From Areca catechu (Eukaryota > Streptophyta > Magnoliopsida > Arecales > Arecaceae), in the NCBI GenBank assembly GCA_021397845.1, contig CM038047.1:43059210-43123209 (forward strand): a stretch of DNA of 64,000 bases. The letters run 5' to 3'. Under the pieces are notes generated by a model. That model was not told where the DNA came from, ran no database searches, and was given only the letters and a program-made list of their open reading frames with translations. Of this stretch, positions 33,872 to 45,139 are shown in pieces. Each line of letters begins with the position of its first letter. Within the stretch, counting starts at the first letter, position 1. A program made the position numbers and the translations under genes.

Positions 33872-34440
33872 CCTTGACCCAAGGCCGATAACCTCCGGGA
33901 CAAGTTACCATTCCTTATCACTGAAAAATTTCGACACGACATTGAAAAAATCATAATTAAGTTTTATTTCCAGATTAGGTTTCCGACGAGAGGTCCAATC
34001 AAGGGAGTCACACATCATCAAAACCTGCTCTGTAGTGAAGCCAACCATGTAATCTGAATTATTTTGTTAATGATGGTGATTTTTTTCCGACATTTTTTTT
34101 TTTTTTTTTTGATTCTGTTCTTGACTTGTTATTTATTTCTCTATAGCCTTGGTGATGTTTTCTTCTTAGAGGTGGACTGCACCAAATGGGATGATCGTAT
34201 TGGTCTCCTATTTGTGTGGACGTTCTTATCTTCCTGTAAGCATTTATAGACCTATGATTGTAACATTCTTATTAATGATACTTGTCTTGATACCAGCACC
34301 AGTCCAAACACTAGCCAAGGAGAAATCTTTATTGCATATGTTTGGCAAATGTCACATACTGAAATATCCTTGGAGATTGATTTACTTAAAACATAATAAC
34401 TGATTACGTGCATATGATAACAACTCCTTCCATGGTGCAG
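33872..34440. other. Spacer upstream of DEG10-like exons
   Basis: AT-rich with T runs near 34090. Apart from the weak LGDVFFLE relic at 34147-34170, nothing is recognised. Confidence 0.4.
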
Positions 34441-34620
34441 GTGGGGACAACATTTCTGTTACCAAAGGGGTTGTTTCTAGAGTTGAACCGGCACCGTATG
34501 TTCATGGTGCTATCCAACTCATGGCCATACAAATTGATGCAGCGATCAACCGAGGGAATGGTGGAGGGCCCGCTGTCATGGGTGACAAAGTTGCTGGATT
34601 AGCTTTTCAAAATCTTGCAG
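34441..34620 (+). pseudogene. DEG10: DEG10-like exon with Ser-to-Gly active site
   Basis: The acceptor ATGGTGCAG ends at 34440 and the donor GTGAGTCC starts at 34621. The frame from 34443 reads GDNISVTKGVVSRVEPAPYV, LMAIQIDAAINRGNGGGPAV and GDKVAGLAFQNLA without a stop. The S1-type catalytic motif GNSGGP appears as GNGGGP: codon 34560-34562 is GGT. The residue two before the Asn, normally Pro, is Arg. Loss of the nucleophile would abolish proteolysis. Confidence 0.85.
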
Positions 34621-35086
34621 GTGAGTCCTACAACATGTTAAAGCTTTTCTGTCATATTTTTATAGTATTATTGATTTATGCATGACTTTTCTTTTTCTAC
34701 TTTGGATGATTTGGCGGGAATGTTCAGAACTCTATGTTTGTGTCAAAGGGAATATTTGCTTTCTCTTACACTCTTTCTTGAACTTACACATTTAACTCCT
34801 GGTCTATTCTTTCCTTATCTAACATTTTAGTTCCCTTTCGCATGCATTTAAATGAAAGAAATCCATATTTTTGAAGTAGCCATCATACCAATTTGAATTG
34901 CATTATCATTTGTCTAAAGGTCATAAAGGTTGTATGACATGGGTTCGCTTAAGTATCCCATTCTATTATAGACATCTAACATGAAAAAAAAAAAAAAAGG
35001 AAGAGGGGGGTGGGGGTTTCCAATGAATATGTAAATATAAATATCAAATATCCATATTATTTAATTATGCCAAATTTTGATAAACA

Positions 35087-35210
<124 letters not shown>

Positions 35211-35627
35211 ATAGTGCCTTAGGAAGAGGGCAACGAAGGAAGCTCAACTTTTTGGAAGCTGTAAATCACATCCTTTTGAAAGAAAAATTATCATTATATT
35301 AGCAGGATAAATTAAAGCATGCATTATTGCTATTCATTTAACTGAAATATTTTGCTCCAGACTTTTCAGCCCTTCAGTCTTCACCATCTTAGCCAAAATT
35401 GGATTGGGTGAATCATGTGTTGAGTCCCTTAGGGCTTGATTTGGATGAAATTGGTTTCATTCGAAACAAACTGATTTAGGGCAAGACCATTGCGTACTCC
35501 ATCATAGAAAATGAAATGCGTAGTCTGAAATTCGAAAATCGATACGTGAATTGAAATGTCTCAACTTAGGAAAATATTGGTTTATCTTTTCTATATCACG
35601 GCCTTCAATCAATTCTCTCTTCTGCAG

Positions 35628-35890
35628 GTATATATATTCCCAGTCCCCGTAATAAAACATTTTATCGGTGGAGCGGAAGAGAGTGGCAAGTACGTTGGGT
35701 TTTGTTCACCGGGATTGTCGTGCCGGGCTACTGAAATGTCTTAACTAAGAGAGCACTTCCACATGCACCCAGAAATGGCTGGTGTTCTTGCGAACAAAAT
35801 CAATCCTCTGTCAGATACCCGTAAGGGTATTAAAGAAAGATGACATTATTCTTGCATTTGATGGTGTGTCTGCAGCAAATGATGGTAAAG
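35628..35890 (+). pseudogene. DEG10: DEG10-like exon 2 (PDZ part)
   Basis: The acceptor CTCTTCTGCAG ends at 35627. The frame reads YIFPVPVIKHFIGGAEESGK and YVGFCSPGLSCRATEMS, then TAA at 35742. The frame continues LREHFHMHPEMAGVLANKIN, shifts, and ends VLKKDDIILAFDGVSAANDG before the donor GTCGGT at 35891. A short segment expected between this exon and the previous one is not seen. Confidence 0.8.
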
Positions 35891-36120
35891 GTCGGTTAAG
35901 TCTCTTCTATCTTATCAACTTTAGTCTTTTTGTCTTTTCAAATTCAAACTGAATCCTACCATCATTTGCCATTGGAAATCATTTCTGTGGAATGTGTGAA
36001 TCTAATCCATGATCAGAATCATGGTATGCATTCATAATTGCAGGCACAAGTAAATCCAGTGGAATTTGTTGGTTTTTATTGTGCTCATGTTTACCTTCCT
36101 TGGTGCTGTGGTATTTGCAG

Positions 36121-36250
36121 TTCCTTTCCGAAACAAAGAGAGAATAACTTTTGATCATCTATTCTCTATGAAGAAGTCCAATGAAACACAGCACATGTTA
36201 GAGTATTGCGAGATGGCATAGAGCATGAATTCTGGATTTCCCTTCAACCT
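36121..36250 (+). pseudogene. DEG10: DEG10-like exon 3
   Basis: The acceptor GTATTTGCAG ends at 36120. It reads VPFRNKERITFDHLFSMKKS, then after a one-base shift VRVLRDGIEHEFWISLQP, and ends at the donor GTGAGTATGG. The junction with exon 2 restores NDGKVPFRN. Confidence 0.8.
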
Positions 36251-36585
36251 GTGAGTATGGTTACTCATGTCTTGTATAGCATTAACCTTTCTGTATATAT
36301 GGTGCCAGTATGGTTGTCATTTCTGTATATATGGTGCTAGTTGAAGATCTGATGCTACTTGTAGTTACAGCAGCAACAGGAACCATGTTTTTTTTTTTTT
36401 TTTTTTCAATTCATTTTTAAAAAAAATTAAAATTCAAGGGATGGACGATGAGAGAGATAGATACCTGGAGTAGGATTCACGATGTTCATGATCATGAATG
36501 GAACCATGATTACATTCCCATGCCCAAAACATCTTGATTATATATTTTTTATCACTCTTCATAAGAGTTGCCCTTTTGTTATTTT

Positions 36586-36912
36586 TGTTGGAATTAAACT
36601 TGATGTTTCCAAGAGATGCATTTAAAAAATAAACTTGATATTTTCGAAGGGATACCTTGAAAGAAGCAATCTTTGGAAAATCAAACGCCATCTTGGAACT
36701 AATTAATTGCATAGAAACTTGTTATCATTATCATGTACTTTGAACCAAGAGTTTATGTATTTATTTCTGGTAAACAAAAAGTTATCTTGTAATTATAAAA
36801 GGCCATGTATCCTTTCATCATATGGTATGTGAAGAAGATGAAAGAAATCTGAAATACAATTTCTATTTGCTTGTCCTATTACCTTCTCTCCAAAATATTC
36901 TTGTTTCCTTCA
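36586..36912 (+). repeat. 5' LTR of intronic copia element
   Basis: It starts TGTTGGAATTAAACTTGATG and ends TTGTTTCCTTCA, and matches 41015-41341 with few differences. Confidence 0.9.
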
Positions 36913-36953
36913 AATTTGGTATCAAAGCCACAAAAGAAAAAAAAGAGAGATCT

Positions 36954-37750
36954 ATGGCCTCCATGAATTTTGTTCAATCCCAAATACCCAAACTCACCAA
37001 AGACAACTATAATAACTAGTGTATCCAAATGAAAGCTTTGCTTGGATCCCTTGATGTTTGGGATATTATAGAAGATGGCTACACAAAGTCAGCTGAAGAT
37101 GATGCAACGCTCACACAAGAGCAAAGAAAGCAGAATAAGGAGTCAAAAAGGAAAGACAAGAAGGCCCTCTATACTCTCTATCAAAGTGTAGATGAAGGCA
37201 CATTCGAGATTATTGCCGAAGCTACAACATCAAAGGAGGCATGGAACTTGTTGCATAAGGCACATAAAGGAACAGAAAATGTGAAAAGGATTCGGCTACA
37301 GTCTTTGAGGTCAGAATTTGAATCTTTCAAAATGATAGCTGGAGAATTAATTTCTAATTATTTTTCAAGGATGATATCTATAGTCAATCAATTAAAAAGA
37401 AATGGTGAAGAAATTACTGATATTCGAGTCATGGAAAGATTTTGCGTTCTTTAGATGCAAAATTTGACTTCGTTGTTGTAGCCATTGAAGAATCAAAGGA
37501 ACTGGAGGAGATGACTATAAAGCAACTCATGGGCTCTCTACAAGCATATGAACAAAAGCTTTCTAAAAGGATGGAGGAGAAGCCCATCGTGCAAGTACTT
37601 CAAACAAAACTTACACTACAAGAGAAATGTGATCTAAAAGACAAAACAAGTTTTCATGGTCGAGGCCGTGGAAGAAGAAGAAGCGGTGGAAGATTTCATC
37701 GAGATCAACCACAAAGAAGTCAAGGAGACACAAGAGACTTCCATGCTTAA
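36954..37750 (+). pseudogene. Gag of intronic copia element
   Basis: ATG 36954 gives MASMNFVQSQIPKLTKDNYN and then a TAG at 37017 where a Trp is expected. The frame continues from 37029 with MKALLGSLDVWDIIEDGY and KAHKGTENVKRIRLQSLRSE up to 37454. A frameshift leads to 37442-37750 with EMTIKQLMGSLQAYEQKL and an Arg/Gly-rich end. A zinc knuckle CFICKKYGHYAKDC follows at about 37817 in yet another segment. Confidence 0.85.
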
Positions 37751-37816
37751 GGTTGTGTGGAGGAAGATTTTCTAATCCTAGAGGAAGAGGAAGGTATGGA
37801 CAACAAGCATTATAAT

Positions 37817-39440
37817 GTTTTATTTGCAAAAAATATGGACACTATGCTAAAGATTGTTGGTACAAAAATGATGCTAATTATGTTGATGAAAAAATTCATT
37901 TTACAAAAGAGCAAGGAGAAGTAACCTTACGTATAGCCTACAACAATGATACTGATGTTGTCAAAAGAAGTACTTGGTATGTAGACACAGGTGCTAACAA
38001 TTATATGTGTGGGATAAAGGACATGTTTATTAAGATGGATGAAACCTTCAAAGGCTCAGTAACTTTTGGTAATTTCTCTAAAAGACTAGTTAAAGAAAAA
38101 GGTAAAATTTTCATCAAGCTCAAAGATGGCACTCAAGATTTTATTTCAGATGTCTATTATGTTCCAGACATTAAAAACAACATTCTTAGTTTGGGCCAAT
38201 TGCTTGAAAAAGGCTATGACATACATATGAAAGAATTGGGTCTTTCTATTAGAAACAACAACAGCAATCTTATTACACATGTTCCTATGTCAAAAAACAG
38301 AATGTTTGAATTGAGTTTACATGTTGATGATTCCTGTTGTATGATGGCACAAGCTCTTGATGATTCTACTCCATGGCATCTTAGATATGGACACTTAAAT
38401 TTTAATGGATTGAAACTTTTTTCTAGCAAGAATATGGTAATAGGGATGCCTTGGTTGAAAATGTCAAAAGAAAAATGTGAAACTTGCATGATTGGATAGC
38501 AACAAAGAAAAACCTTCATTTTACGAAGATCAAGAAGAGCAATGAAACCATTGGAATTGATACATTCAGATGTTTGCGGCCTGATCAAACCAACATCTAT
38601 GGGAGGTAACCAATATTATCTTTCTTTCAATGATGATTATTCTGGAAAGACATGGATTTATTTGTCACAAAAAAAGAGTGAAGTGTTTCAGAAATTTAAG
38701 AAATTTAAGTCTCTTGTTGAGAAACAAAGTGGTTTTCAAATTAAAGCTTTGAGATCGGATCGAGGCGGCGAGTATTTGTCCAATGAGTTTTTAATTTTTT
38801 TCAAAGAACATGAAATTTTTTATCAAGTTACCATGCCTTATTCACCTCAACAAAATGGAGTTTCGAAAAGAAAGAATCGAACTATTTTAAATATGGTTCG
38901 ATGTATGTTGAAAGATAAAAATGTGCCTAAAGAATTTTGGGAAGAAACAGTTGCTTGTGCAGTTTATTTATTGAACAGGTTTCCCTCAAAGAAGCTTCAC
39001 AACATGACACCTGAGCAAGCATGGAGTTCATATAAGCCTAAAGTTGATCATCTTCGCATCTTTGGAAGTGTTGCTTATGTCAAAGTGCCTGATGAGAAAA
39101 GGGTCAAACTTGATGATAAAGGAGAAAAGTGCATTCTTTTAGGCTATGCTGAAAATTCAAGTGGCTATAAGTTGTATATCCTATTACAAAGAAAATGATT
39201 TTTTCAAGAGATGTTGAATTTGATGAAAAGCAAATGTGGAGCTGGCAAGATAACAATAAAATGCAAGAACATATGGTATATATTAGAGAAGATGAAGAGT
39301 CACAGCATCAAGAAGAAATTTTATCAACTATACAACAAAGTCCAAGATATCCATCTTCACAAGAAAGTCCAAGTAGCTCATCCTCCAAAAGAGTACATAA
39401 AAGTCGAAGTGTCCAAGAGTTGCTCGACATCACAAGGTGA
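37817..39440 (+). pseudogene. Zinc knuckle, protease, GAG-preINT and integrase of intronic copia
   Basis: Order: zinc knuckle (about 37817), protease TWYVDTGANNYMCG (Asp-Thr-Gly), YYVPDIKNNILSLGQLLEKG, GAG-preINT WHLRYGHLNFNGLKLF, a TAG near 38497, then integrase 38542-39198 with HSDVCGLIKPTSMGG, RSDRGGEYLSNEF and QNGVSKRKNRTILNM. The catalytic Glu of the DD35E triad is Lys here (codon AAA at 38876-38878). The end of integrase (39195-39440) is in a shifted frame. Confidence 0.85.
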
Positions 39441-39461
39441 CTAGATGCTAATGATTAGACT

Positions 39462-41007
39462 ATGTTTTGCCTTTTTACGGGTTGTGATCCAATCAAGTTT
39501 CATGAAGCAAATAAAGAAGAAAAATGGAGAAATGCATGCATGAAGAAATTTCATCAATCAAGAAAAATGACACTTGGGAACTCACAAGTCTTCCCCAAGG
39601 TCATCAAGCCATTGGAGTCAAATGGATGTATAAGACAAAGACAAATGCAAGTGGAGAAATTGAAAAATACAAAGCCCGCTTGGTAGTGAAAGGCTACAAA
39701 CAACAATATGGTATTGATTATGATGAAGTATTTTCTCCTGTTGTTCGAATGGAAACGATACGCCTTTTTATATCTTTAGCAGCTCAAATAAAATAGAAAA
39801 TTTTTCAAATGGACGTAAAATCAGCTTTTTTGAATGGATATTTGAATGTAGAAGTCTATGTAGAACAACCTTTGGGTTTCATTTAAAAAGGACAAGAACA
39901 TAAAGTCTATAAACTCAGAAGAGCTCTCTATGGATTGAAACAAGCTCCACGAGCTTGGAATACAAAAATTGATAAGTATTTTGCTGAAAATGGTCTTCAA
40001 AAATGCCTTCTTGAACATTCTCTTTATATGAAGACTAATAATATTGGTGATGTTCTATTTGTTTGTCTTTATGTGGATGATCTGATATTCACAGGAAATA
40101 ATCTTGTAATGATTGAAGTTTTCAAGGCTTCAATGATTAAAGAATTTGAGATGACGGATCTTGGCTTAATGTCTTATTTTTTGGGTATTGAAGTCAACCA
40201 CTCAAATGAAGGCATATTCATTTTACAAAGCAAATATGCAAAGAAAATTTTGGAGAAACTCAACATGGAGAATTGCAATCCTTAATTGAATACAACACAA
40301 ATTGAGCAAAATGGAGAAGGTGATCTTGTCAATCCAACATATTACAGAAGTTTGGTTGGAAGCTTAAGATATCTCACAAATACAAGACCAGATATTGCCT
40401 ATAGTGTTGGAGTTATAAGTTGTTATATGGAGAAACCAAGAATGAATCACTTAATTACGGCAAAAAGAATCTTTCGATATATCAAAAGTATACAAGATTA
40501 TGGTATCTGTTATTCATCTACTAACCCAATAAAACTAGATGGATTTTGTGACAGCAATTGGGCAGGAGATATTGATGATAGGAAAAGTACAAGTGGATTT
40601 GCCTTTATATTGGAAGTGCGGCATCTACATGGTCTTCAAAGAAGCAACAAATTGTTACACTTTCATCTTGTGAAGCAGAGTATGTTGCAGCAGCAAATTG
40701 TGTTTGTCATACACTATGGCTACAAATACTTCTACAAAAAATGAAGATTTCACATGAAGAGCCAACCAACATCTTTGTTGATAATAAATCAGCAATACAA
40801 CTTGCTAAAAATCCAGTCTTCCATGATCGAAGTAAGCATATTGATACAAGGTTTCACTTCATTCGAGATTGTATCAAAAACAAAGAAATACAACTTCTCT
40901 ACATTCCAACAAAAGATCAGATAGCTGATATCTTCACAAAACCACTCAAGATAGAGGAGTTCAAAAGGCTAAGGAGCATGCTTGGAGTCATGAAGAATCA
41001 AGTTTAA
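39462..41007 (+). pseudogene. RT and RNase H of intronic copia element
   Basis: RT shows IKKNDTWELTSLPQGHQAIG, KARLVVKGYKQQYGIDYDEV, QMDVKSAFLNGYLNVEVYVE, LYGLKQAPRAW and the catalytic VCLYVDDLIFTGNN. There are stops at 39796, near 39883 and 40283. RNase H (40286-41007) has TRPDIAYSVGVISCYM, DSNWAGDIDDRKSTSGFAF, a frameshift near 40610, and ends DQIADIFTKPLKIEEFKRLR. Confidence 0.85.
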
Positions 41008-41014
41008 AGGGGGG

Positions 41015-41341
41015 TGTTGGAATCAAACTTGATGTTTCCAAGGGATACATTAAAAAAATAAACTTTATATTTTTCAAGGGATACCTTGAAAGAAGCAATC
41101 TTTGGAAAACCAAATGCCATCTTGGAACTAATTAATTGCATAAAAACTTGCTATCATTATTATGTACTTTAAATCAAGAGTTTATGTATTTATTTCTGGT
41201 AAACAAAAAGTCATCTTGTAATTATAAGAGGTCATGTATCCTTTCACCATATGGTATGTGAAGAAGATGAGAGAAATCTGAAATACAATTCCTATTTTCT
41301 TGTCCTATTACCTTCTCTTCAAAATATTCTTGTTTCCTTCA
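41015..41341 (+). repeat. 3' LTR of intronic copia element
   Basis: It starts TGTTGGAATCAAACTTGATG directly after AAAGGGGGG and ends TTTCCTTCA. Confidence 0.9.
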
Positions 41342-41459
41342 AATTTATTATTTTTTAGGTAGACAAGGAAAGAATTGGAGCCCTTATTGAGATCCCTTCT
41401 AGTTATGAGTAAGACTGTAGATGTTCAACTTACTTACGTATGCTTTTCTAATTTTGCAG

Positions 41460-41663
41460 TTACAACCCTTGGTTCCTGTTCATCAGTTTCATAAGTTGCC
41501 TAGCTGCTACATTTTTGCAGGTCTGGTCTTTGTTCCATTGACCCTGCCATACCTTCATGACCATGGTGAAGACTGGTATAACACATCACCCTGTCAATTA
41601 CGTGAGCGAGCATTGCGAGAACTGCAGAGAAGGGTGGGTGAACAACTCGTCATCCTTTCTCAG
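41460..41663 (+). pseudogene. DEG10: DEG10-like exon 4
   Basis: The acceptor CTAATTTTGCAG ends at 41459. The frame reads LQPLVPVHQFHKLPSCYIFA, GLVFVPLTLPYLHDHGEDWY and RRVGEQLVILSQ with no stop. The following bases are ATATATT, so the usual GT donor is lost. No later exon is recognised. Confidence 0.82.
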
Positions 41664-42418
41664 ATATATTTTCCAAATTATATTGTTCATTCATGTTTTT
41701 ATCATCTGGGGTCCGAAGATTTTTAAATTTCAATGAATTGTTGGTCTAGATTTTCATTCCCATATTTTTTTAATATCAGTGAATATCTTACATGTACCAA
41801 AAAAATGTCAGCTGCGGTATGCTAATGATCCCCATTGCATATTGCTTCAAGAAAACTGATTTTAGGTACAGATTCCTTTTAATTAATAACTATTTATTGA
41901 CACTAGAAATGATAGCTTGCTTGAAAATACTTGAAGCAGCAAACTCCTGAGTGGTACCCAAGGTCAATGTGATAAGGAGCCAGTTTGAATGGTGTGCCTA
42001 TGAGCGACGAAGGCCAAAAGAATGACCCTAGCAAGGAGCAGGAATTGGACATGGTCCAGGATTAAAAGAATGGAATAGGACAATATAGGTCAGAAAAAGG
42101 AGGGATTTGTCTTAAAGGATAATGCACAAATAAGATTTTTAAAATCTCATAATAGGAGAAGACCCTAAATGAACTGGTTATAGAACCATGTGGGATGAAC
42201 CTTGTACAGAGAATTACATGGGACATGCTTCTTGGAAACTACTTTATAAATCTACTTTTCAAACTGCTAAGGATTTTTAGCCCGTTTTAACCTTATCATC
42301 ATCAATGATGAGTGCCTACCTCTTGCTCCAAACCACCTGGAGATTTTCTCAGTGGTTCTTGCTATGGAAAAATCTAACATGAAAAAAATGATAACGAACA
42401 ATTCACACACCATTAAGA
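41664..42418. other. Spacer downstream of DEG10-like exon 4
   Basis: AT-rich DNA where the next DEG10-like exons would be expected. None is recognised. Confidence 0.45.
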
Positions 42419-42580
42419 TGGTAGCCCAGCTGGTTAGGATCTTGCCTCACTATCAATAGGTCATGGAGGCCCATGATAGTTGGATGAGTAAGAGGTCAGG
42501 ATCCTTCTTTTCCATTATGACCGGTCAGGATTCTTCTTCTTTCCCGTTCTGACCAGCTGGTACCTTGATGGTATCGGGTT
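42419..42580 (+). mobile_element. Possible tRNA-derived SINE head
   Basis: GGTAGCCCAGCTGGTTAGG resembles the A box of tRNA-derived SINEs, and GGTCATGGAGGCCC, 20-odd bases later, could be a decayed B box with its usual lead-in. There is no intact tRNA fold, poly(A) end or clear target duplication. This is a weak call. Confidence 0.35.
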
Positions 42581-43080
42581 GACGTACTCATCCTTGGATG
42601 GGAAAAGGTTGCGAAAATCTAGTCCATTGAATCGAACATTTTCCAACGGGATGGGGACTTGCGGGGATAGCTATGTCAGATTTATCCCCCCATCCCTTTT
42701 CTTTACAAAAAAAAATAAAAATTCAAATACTATGTTTTAGATTGGGCCTAAGTAGAAAATATTGAAGGACCAGATTTAGGAGTCCTCACCCTTGTAAATT
42801 ATTTCTGTGAGAATGTAGTTAAAATGTCAAGCCAGCTATACTTTATCATTTCTTTATCTTCATCATCAGCAGACATTGGGTATGCTTTGTTAAAAGAAAG
42901 TTTAATATATATATCATGCTGACATGCCGTTGTATCAAGATTGCTATATTATCCTTTATCATTTCTTTAATATGTGGAGGAGAATTTTTACAAATTTTAT
43001 CATGGGATTAGTTTGTTTTACGGCTGTGGTTCCTGCAATGCTATATTCATCTCCCTTAATTAATATCCACCTTGTATTTC
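42581..43080. other. Spacer before the chromovirus
   Basis: AT-rich sequence with no gene recognised. Confidence 0.45.
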
Positions 43081-45092
43081 TGTCACACCCTGGCTCGAGG
43101 CTCATATAAGTATATGATAAACGGCCACATTTCTTTATGATTTGATCCTACATGCAAGACCTATTTTTACTATAAATAACCAAGTAATAGTATAATACAA
43201 ATTCACTAATCATTTTATTTAATAATAAAAATTTTCCATCAAGACTAATAAGAAAAATAAAATTTAACTAAAAATCTAAGAATAAATATAACTGACTAAG
43301 AAAATAACACCTAAATCCAAAGCTTTTCACTAACTAGTCCCAATGCCCATACAATCTTTTGGATCTATAACATAAATACAAGAACAAGGAATAAGCTTTA
43401 CAGGCTCAGTAAATTATCATAATATCTAATTTATATATTAAATATTTAATAATAATTTATATACATAAACCAATCAAACATAGCAAAATAATCATCATGG
43501 ATGGCTATCCATTTTCATTTTACTCTCCTAGCCCCTTTGACTACGGCCACGATCGACCTGTGGCTAGCCTCAAAAAATATTAGATCCTGGCTATACATAC
43601 TGTCCATCGGTCAGGTACTAGTGATCGTCTCACTGGAGGTCCAGAATGAGTCTAGCTCTGATATCACATTAAAAAATATGTATCCTCGGTATGTGCCAGC
43701 GATTGCTCTACATAATTACGCCTAAAAGAAAACTAGCTCCTGACATACATATCATCTATCGATTATTTACCAGTGATCGCTTTACTGGAGGCCCGAAAAG
43801 AGTCTAGATCCTAACTCATATGATCATAATTGGATTAAAGAGCATCAACACCAACTAACATTACATTTTTATGCAATCCAATACAATTTATCTTAAGATA
43901 TGCATGTTCAACATTCCATAATACTCATATACAAATATAACACATTAATAATATAATCTTTTAAATAAAACAAGCTTTGCACAAAATACTAGAGATCAAG
44001 ATAACTTACCAGAAATAATTCTATCAATATATTATAAATTCGAGTCATAACTCTAATGCTCCTTTATCAACGAAGGAGATAGAAACTCTGGCAAAATAAT
44101 TTAATTATATAATTAATCTTCTACTTAAAAATAAACTAACATAGGAAAAGAAGCTATCGGTCAAGTCTAAATCTCGACCTAAATCATAAAAATGTCTGGT
44201 CCAAGTTTTTTTACTTGTTTATTTATTTTTCTCTTTCTTTTCTCTCCCCTTCTCCTCTCTCCTCTTCTCCCCCTTCTTCTCTCTCCTTTTTTCTCTCCCT
44301 TCTTCTCACTCCTCTTTTTTCTTCTTTCTCTCGCTCCTCTTTTCTCTCCTCTTTCTCTTTATCCTCTTTTGCCTCTTCTTTCTCTCTCCTCTTTCTCTTT
44401 CTCCTCTTCTTTCTCTCTTTTCTTCTCTCTCTCTCCTCTTTCTATTTCTTTTTTCCTTTTTCTTTTCTTTTCTTCTTTCCCTGTTTTTGCACTTTCTCTT
44501 TTTTTTTTCTCTTCTTTGGCTCAGCCCAAATGAGTCTTCCATAGTCCTAGAGAACCAAGGAAGGTCAGGAATGGGGGAGGGGTTCAGGATGGTGGTCCGT
44601 CAGAGCATGGCCGAACAGAAAAGGGGTCGGGGTAGTGCAGTCGATGGGTCCATCCACCAACAGAGAGTCTGAAAAAGAAAAAAAAGGGGGACTTACCTCT
44701 TGTTGCAACACAAACAAATAACCAAGGGAGAGAGAAGACTTACCAGTGATGGCGAAGATGCGGCCGGCCACCAAAGATGGGAAAGAAGGCGATAGAGCTC
44801 AATTTTAATCCAATCAAAGGTGGTGTGGGAAGAGATTTAAGGGATGAGTTCGAAGAAGATAACTCATCTCCCAGTGGACAAATTGGCCATTCAAGAGTCC
44901 AACTGATCCCGTCGCCCCACCGGCCTTCTCCCACCCAAGCATGGCCATTATCCCAACTTGTTCTGGTGAGCTTCTCGCTCGGACAAGTAAGGGACGAAGT
45001 CCCAATTTTCAATCTTTTTTTCAGGTTTGAACTGAAATCGATAGACCTTACCAACTTTAACCCACAATGGCTTAGATGGGCCAAGCTTCACA
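43081..45092 (-). repeat. 3' LTR of Tekay-type chromovirus
   Basis: On the plus strand it runs from TGTCACACCCTGGC to GCTTCACA, about 2.0 kb. Its inner end is next to the polypurine tract. It includes a strongly CT-rich block (44205-44520). The partner LTR lies outside the window, so the length is inferred from the termini only. Confidence 0.65.
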
Positions 45093-45110
45093 TTCTCCCC
45101 TCCTCAAATA
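45093..45110 (-). other. Polypurine tract of chromovirus
   Basis: On the minus strand TTTGAGGAGGGGAGAA precedes TGTGAAGC, the LTR start. It confirms the minus orientation. Confidence 0.7.
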
Positions 45111-45139
45111 AAATGTTGGCCCTGAGATTTAATATACCT

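Larger units (their letters stand above)
36586..41341 (+). mobile_element. Ty1/copia element in the DEG10-like intron
   Basis: This 4.76-kb element has equal 327-bp LTRs at 36586-36912 and 41015-41341, the primer site TGGTATCAAAGCC at 36917, and the purine tract AAAGGGGGG before the 3' LTR. It lies wholly inside the intron between exons 36121-36250 and 41460-41663, in the same orientation as the gene. Flanking 5-mers (ATTTT, AATTT) are similar but not identical. Gag has an early stop and pol several stops, so it is inactive. It is a different family from the copia element at 29198-33866. Confidence 0.9.

Noticed and set aside
44192..44544. Ser/Leu/Phe-rich and Arg/Lys-rich ORFs on both strands
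   Set aside because: They follow from a CT-rich block in the chromovirus LTR and have no domain.
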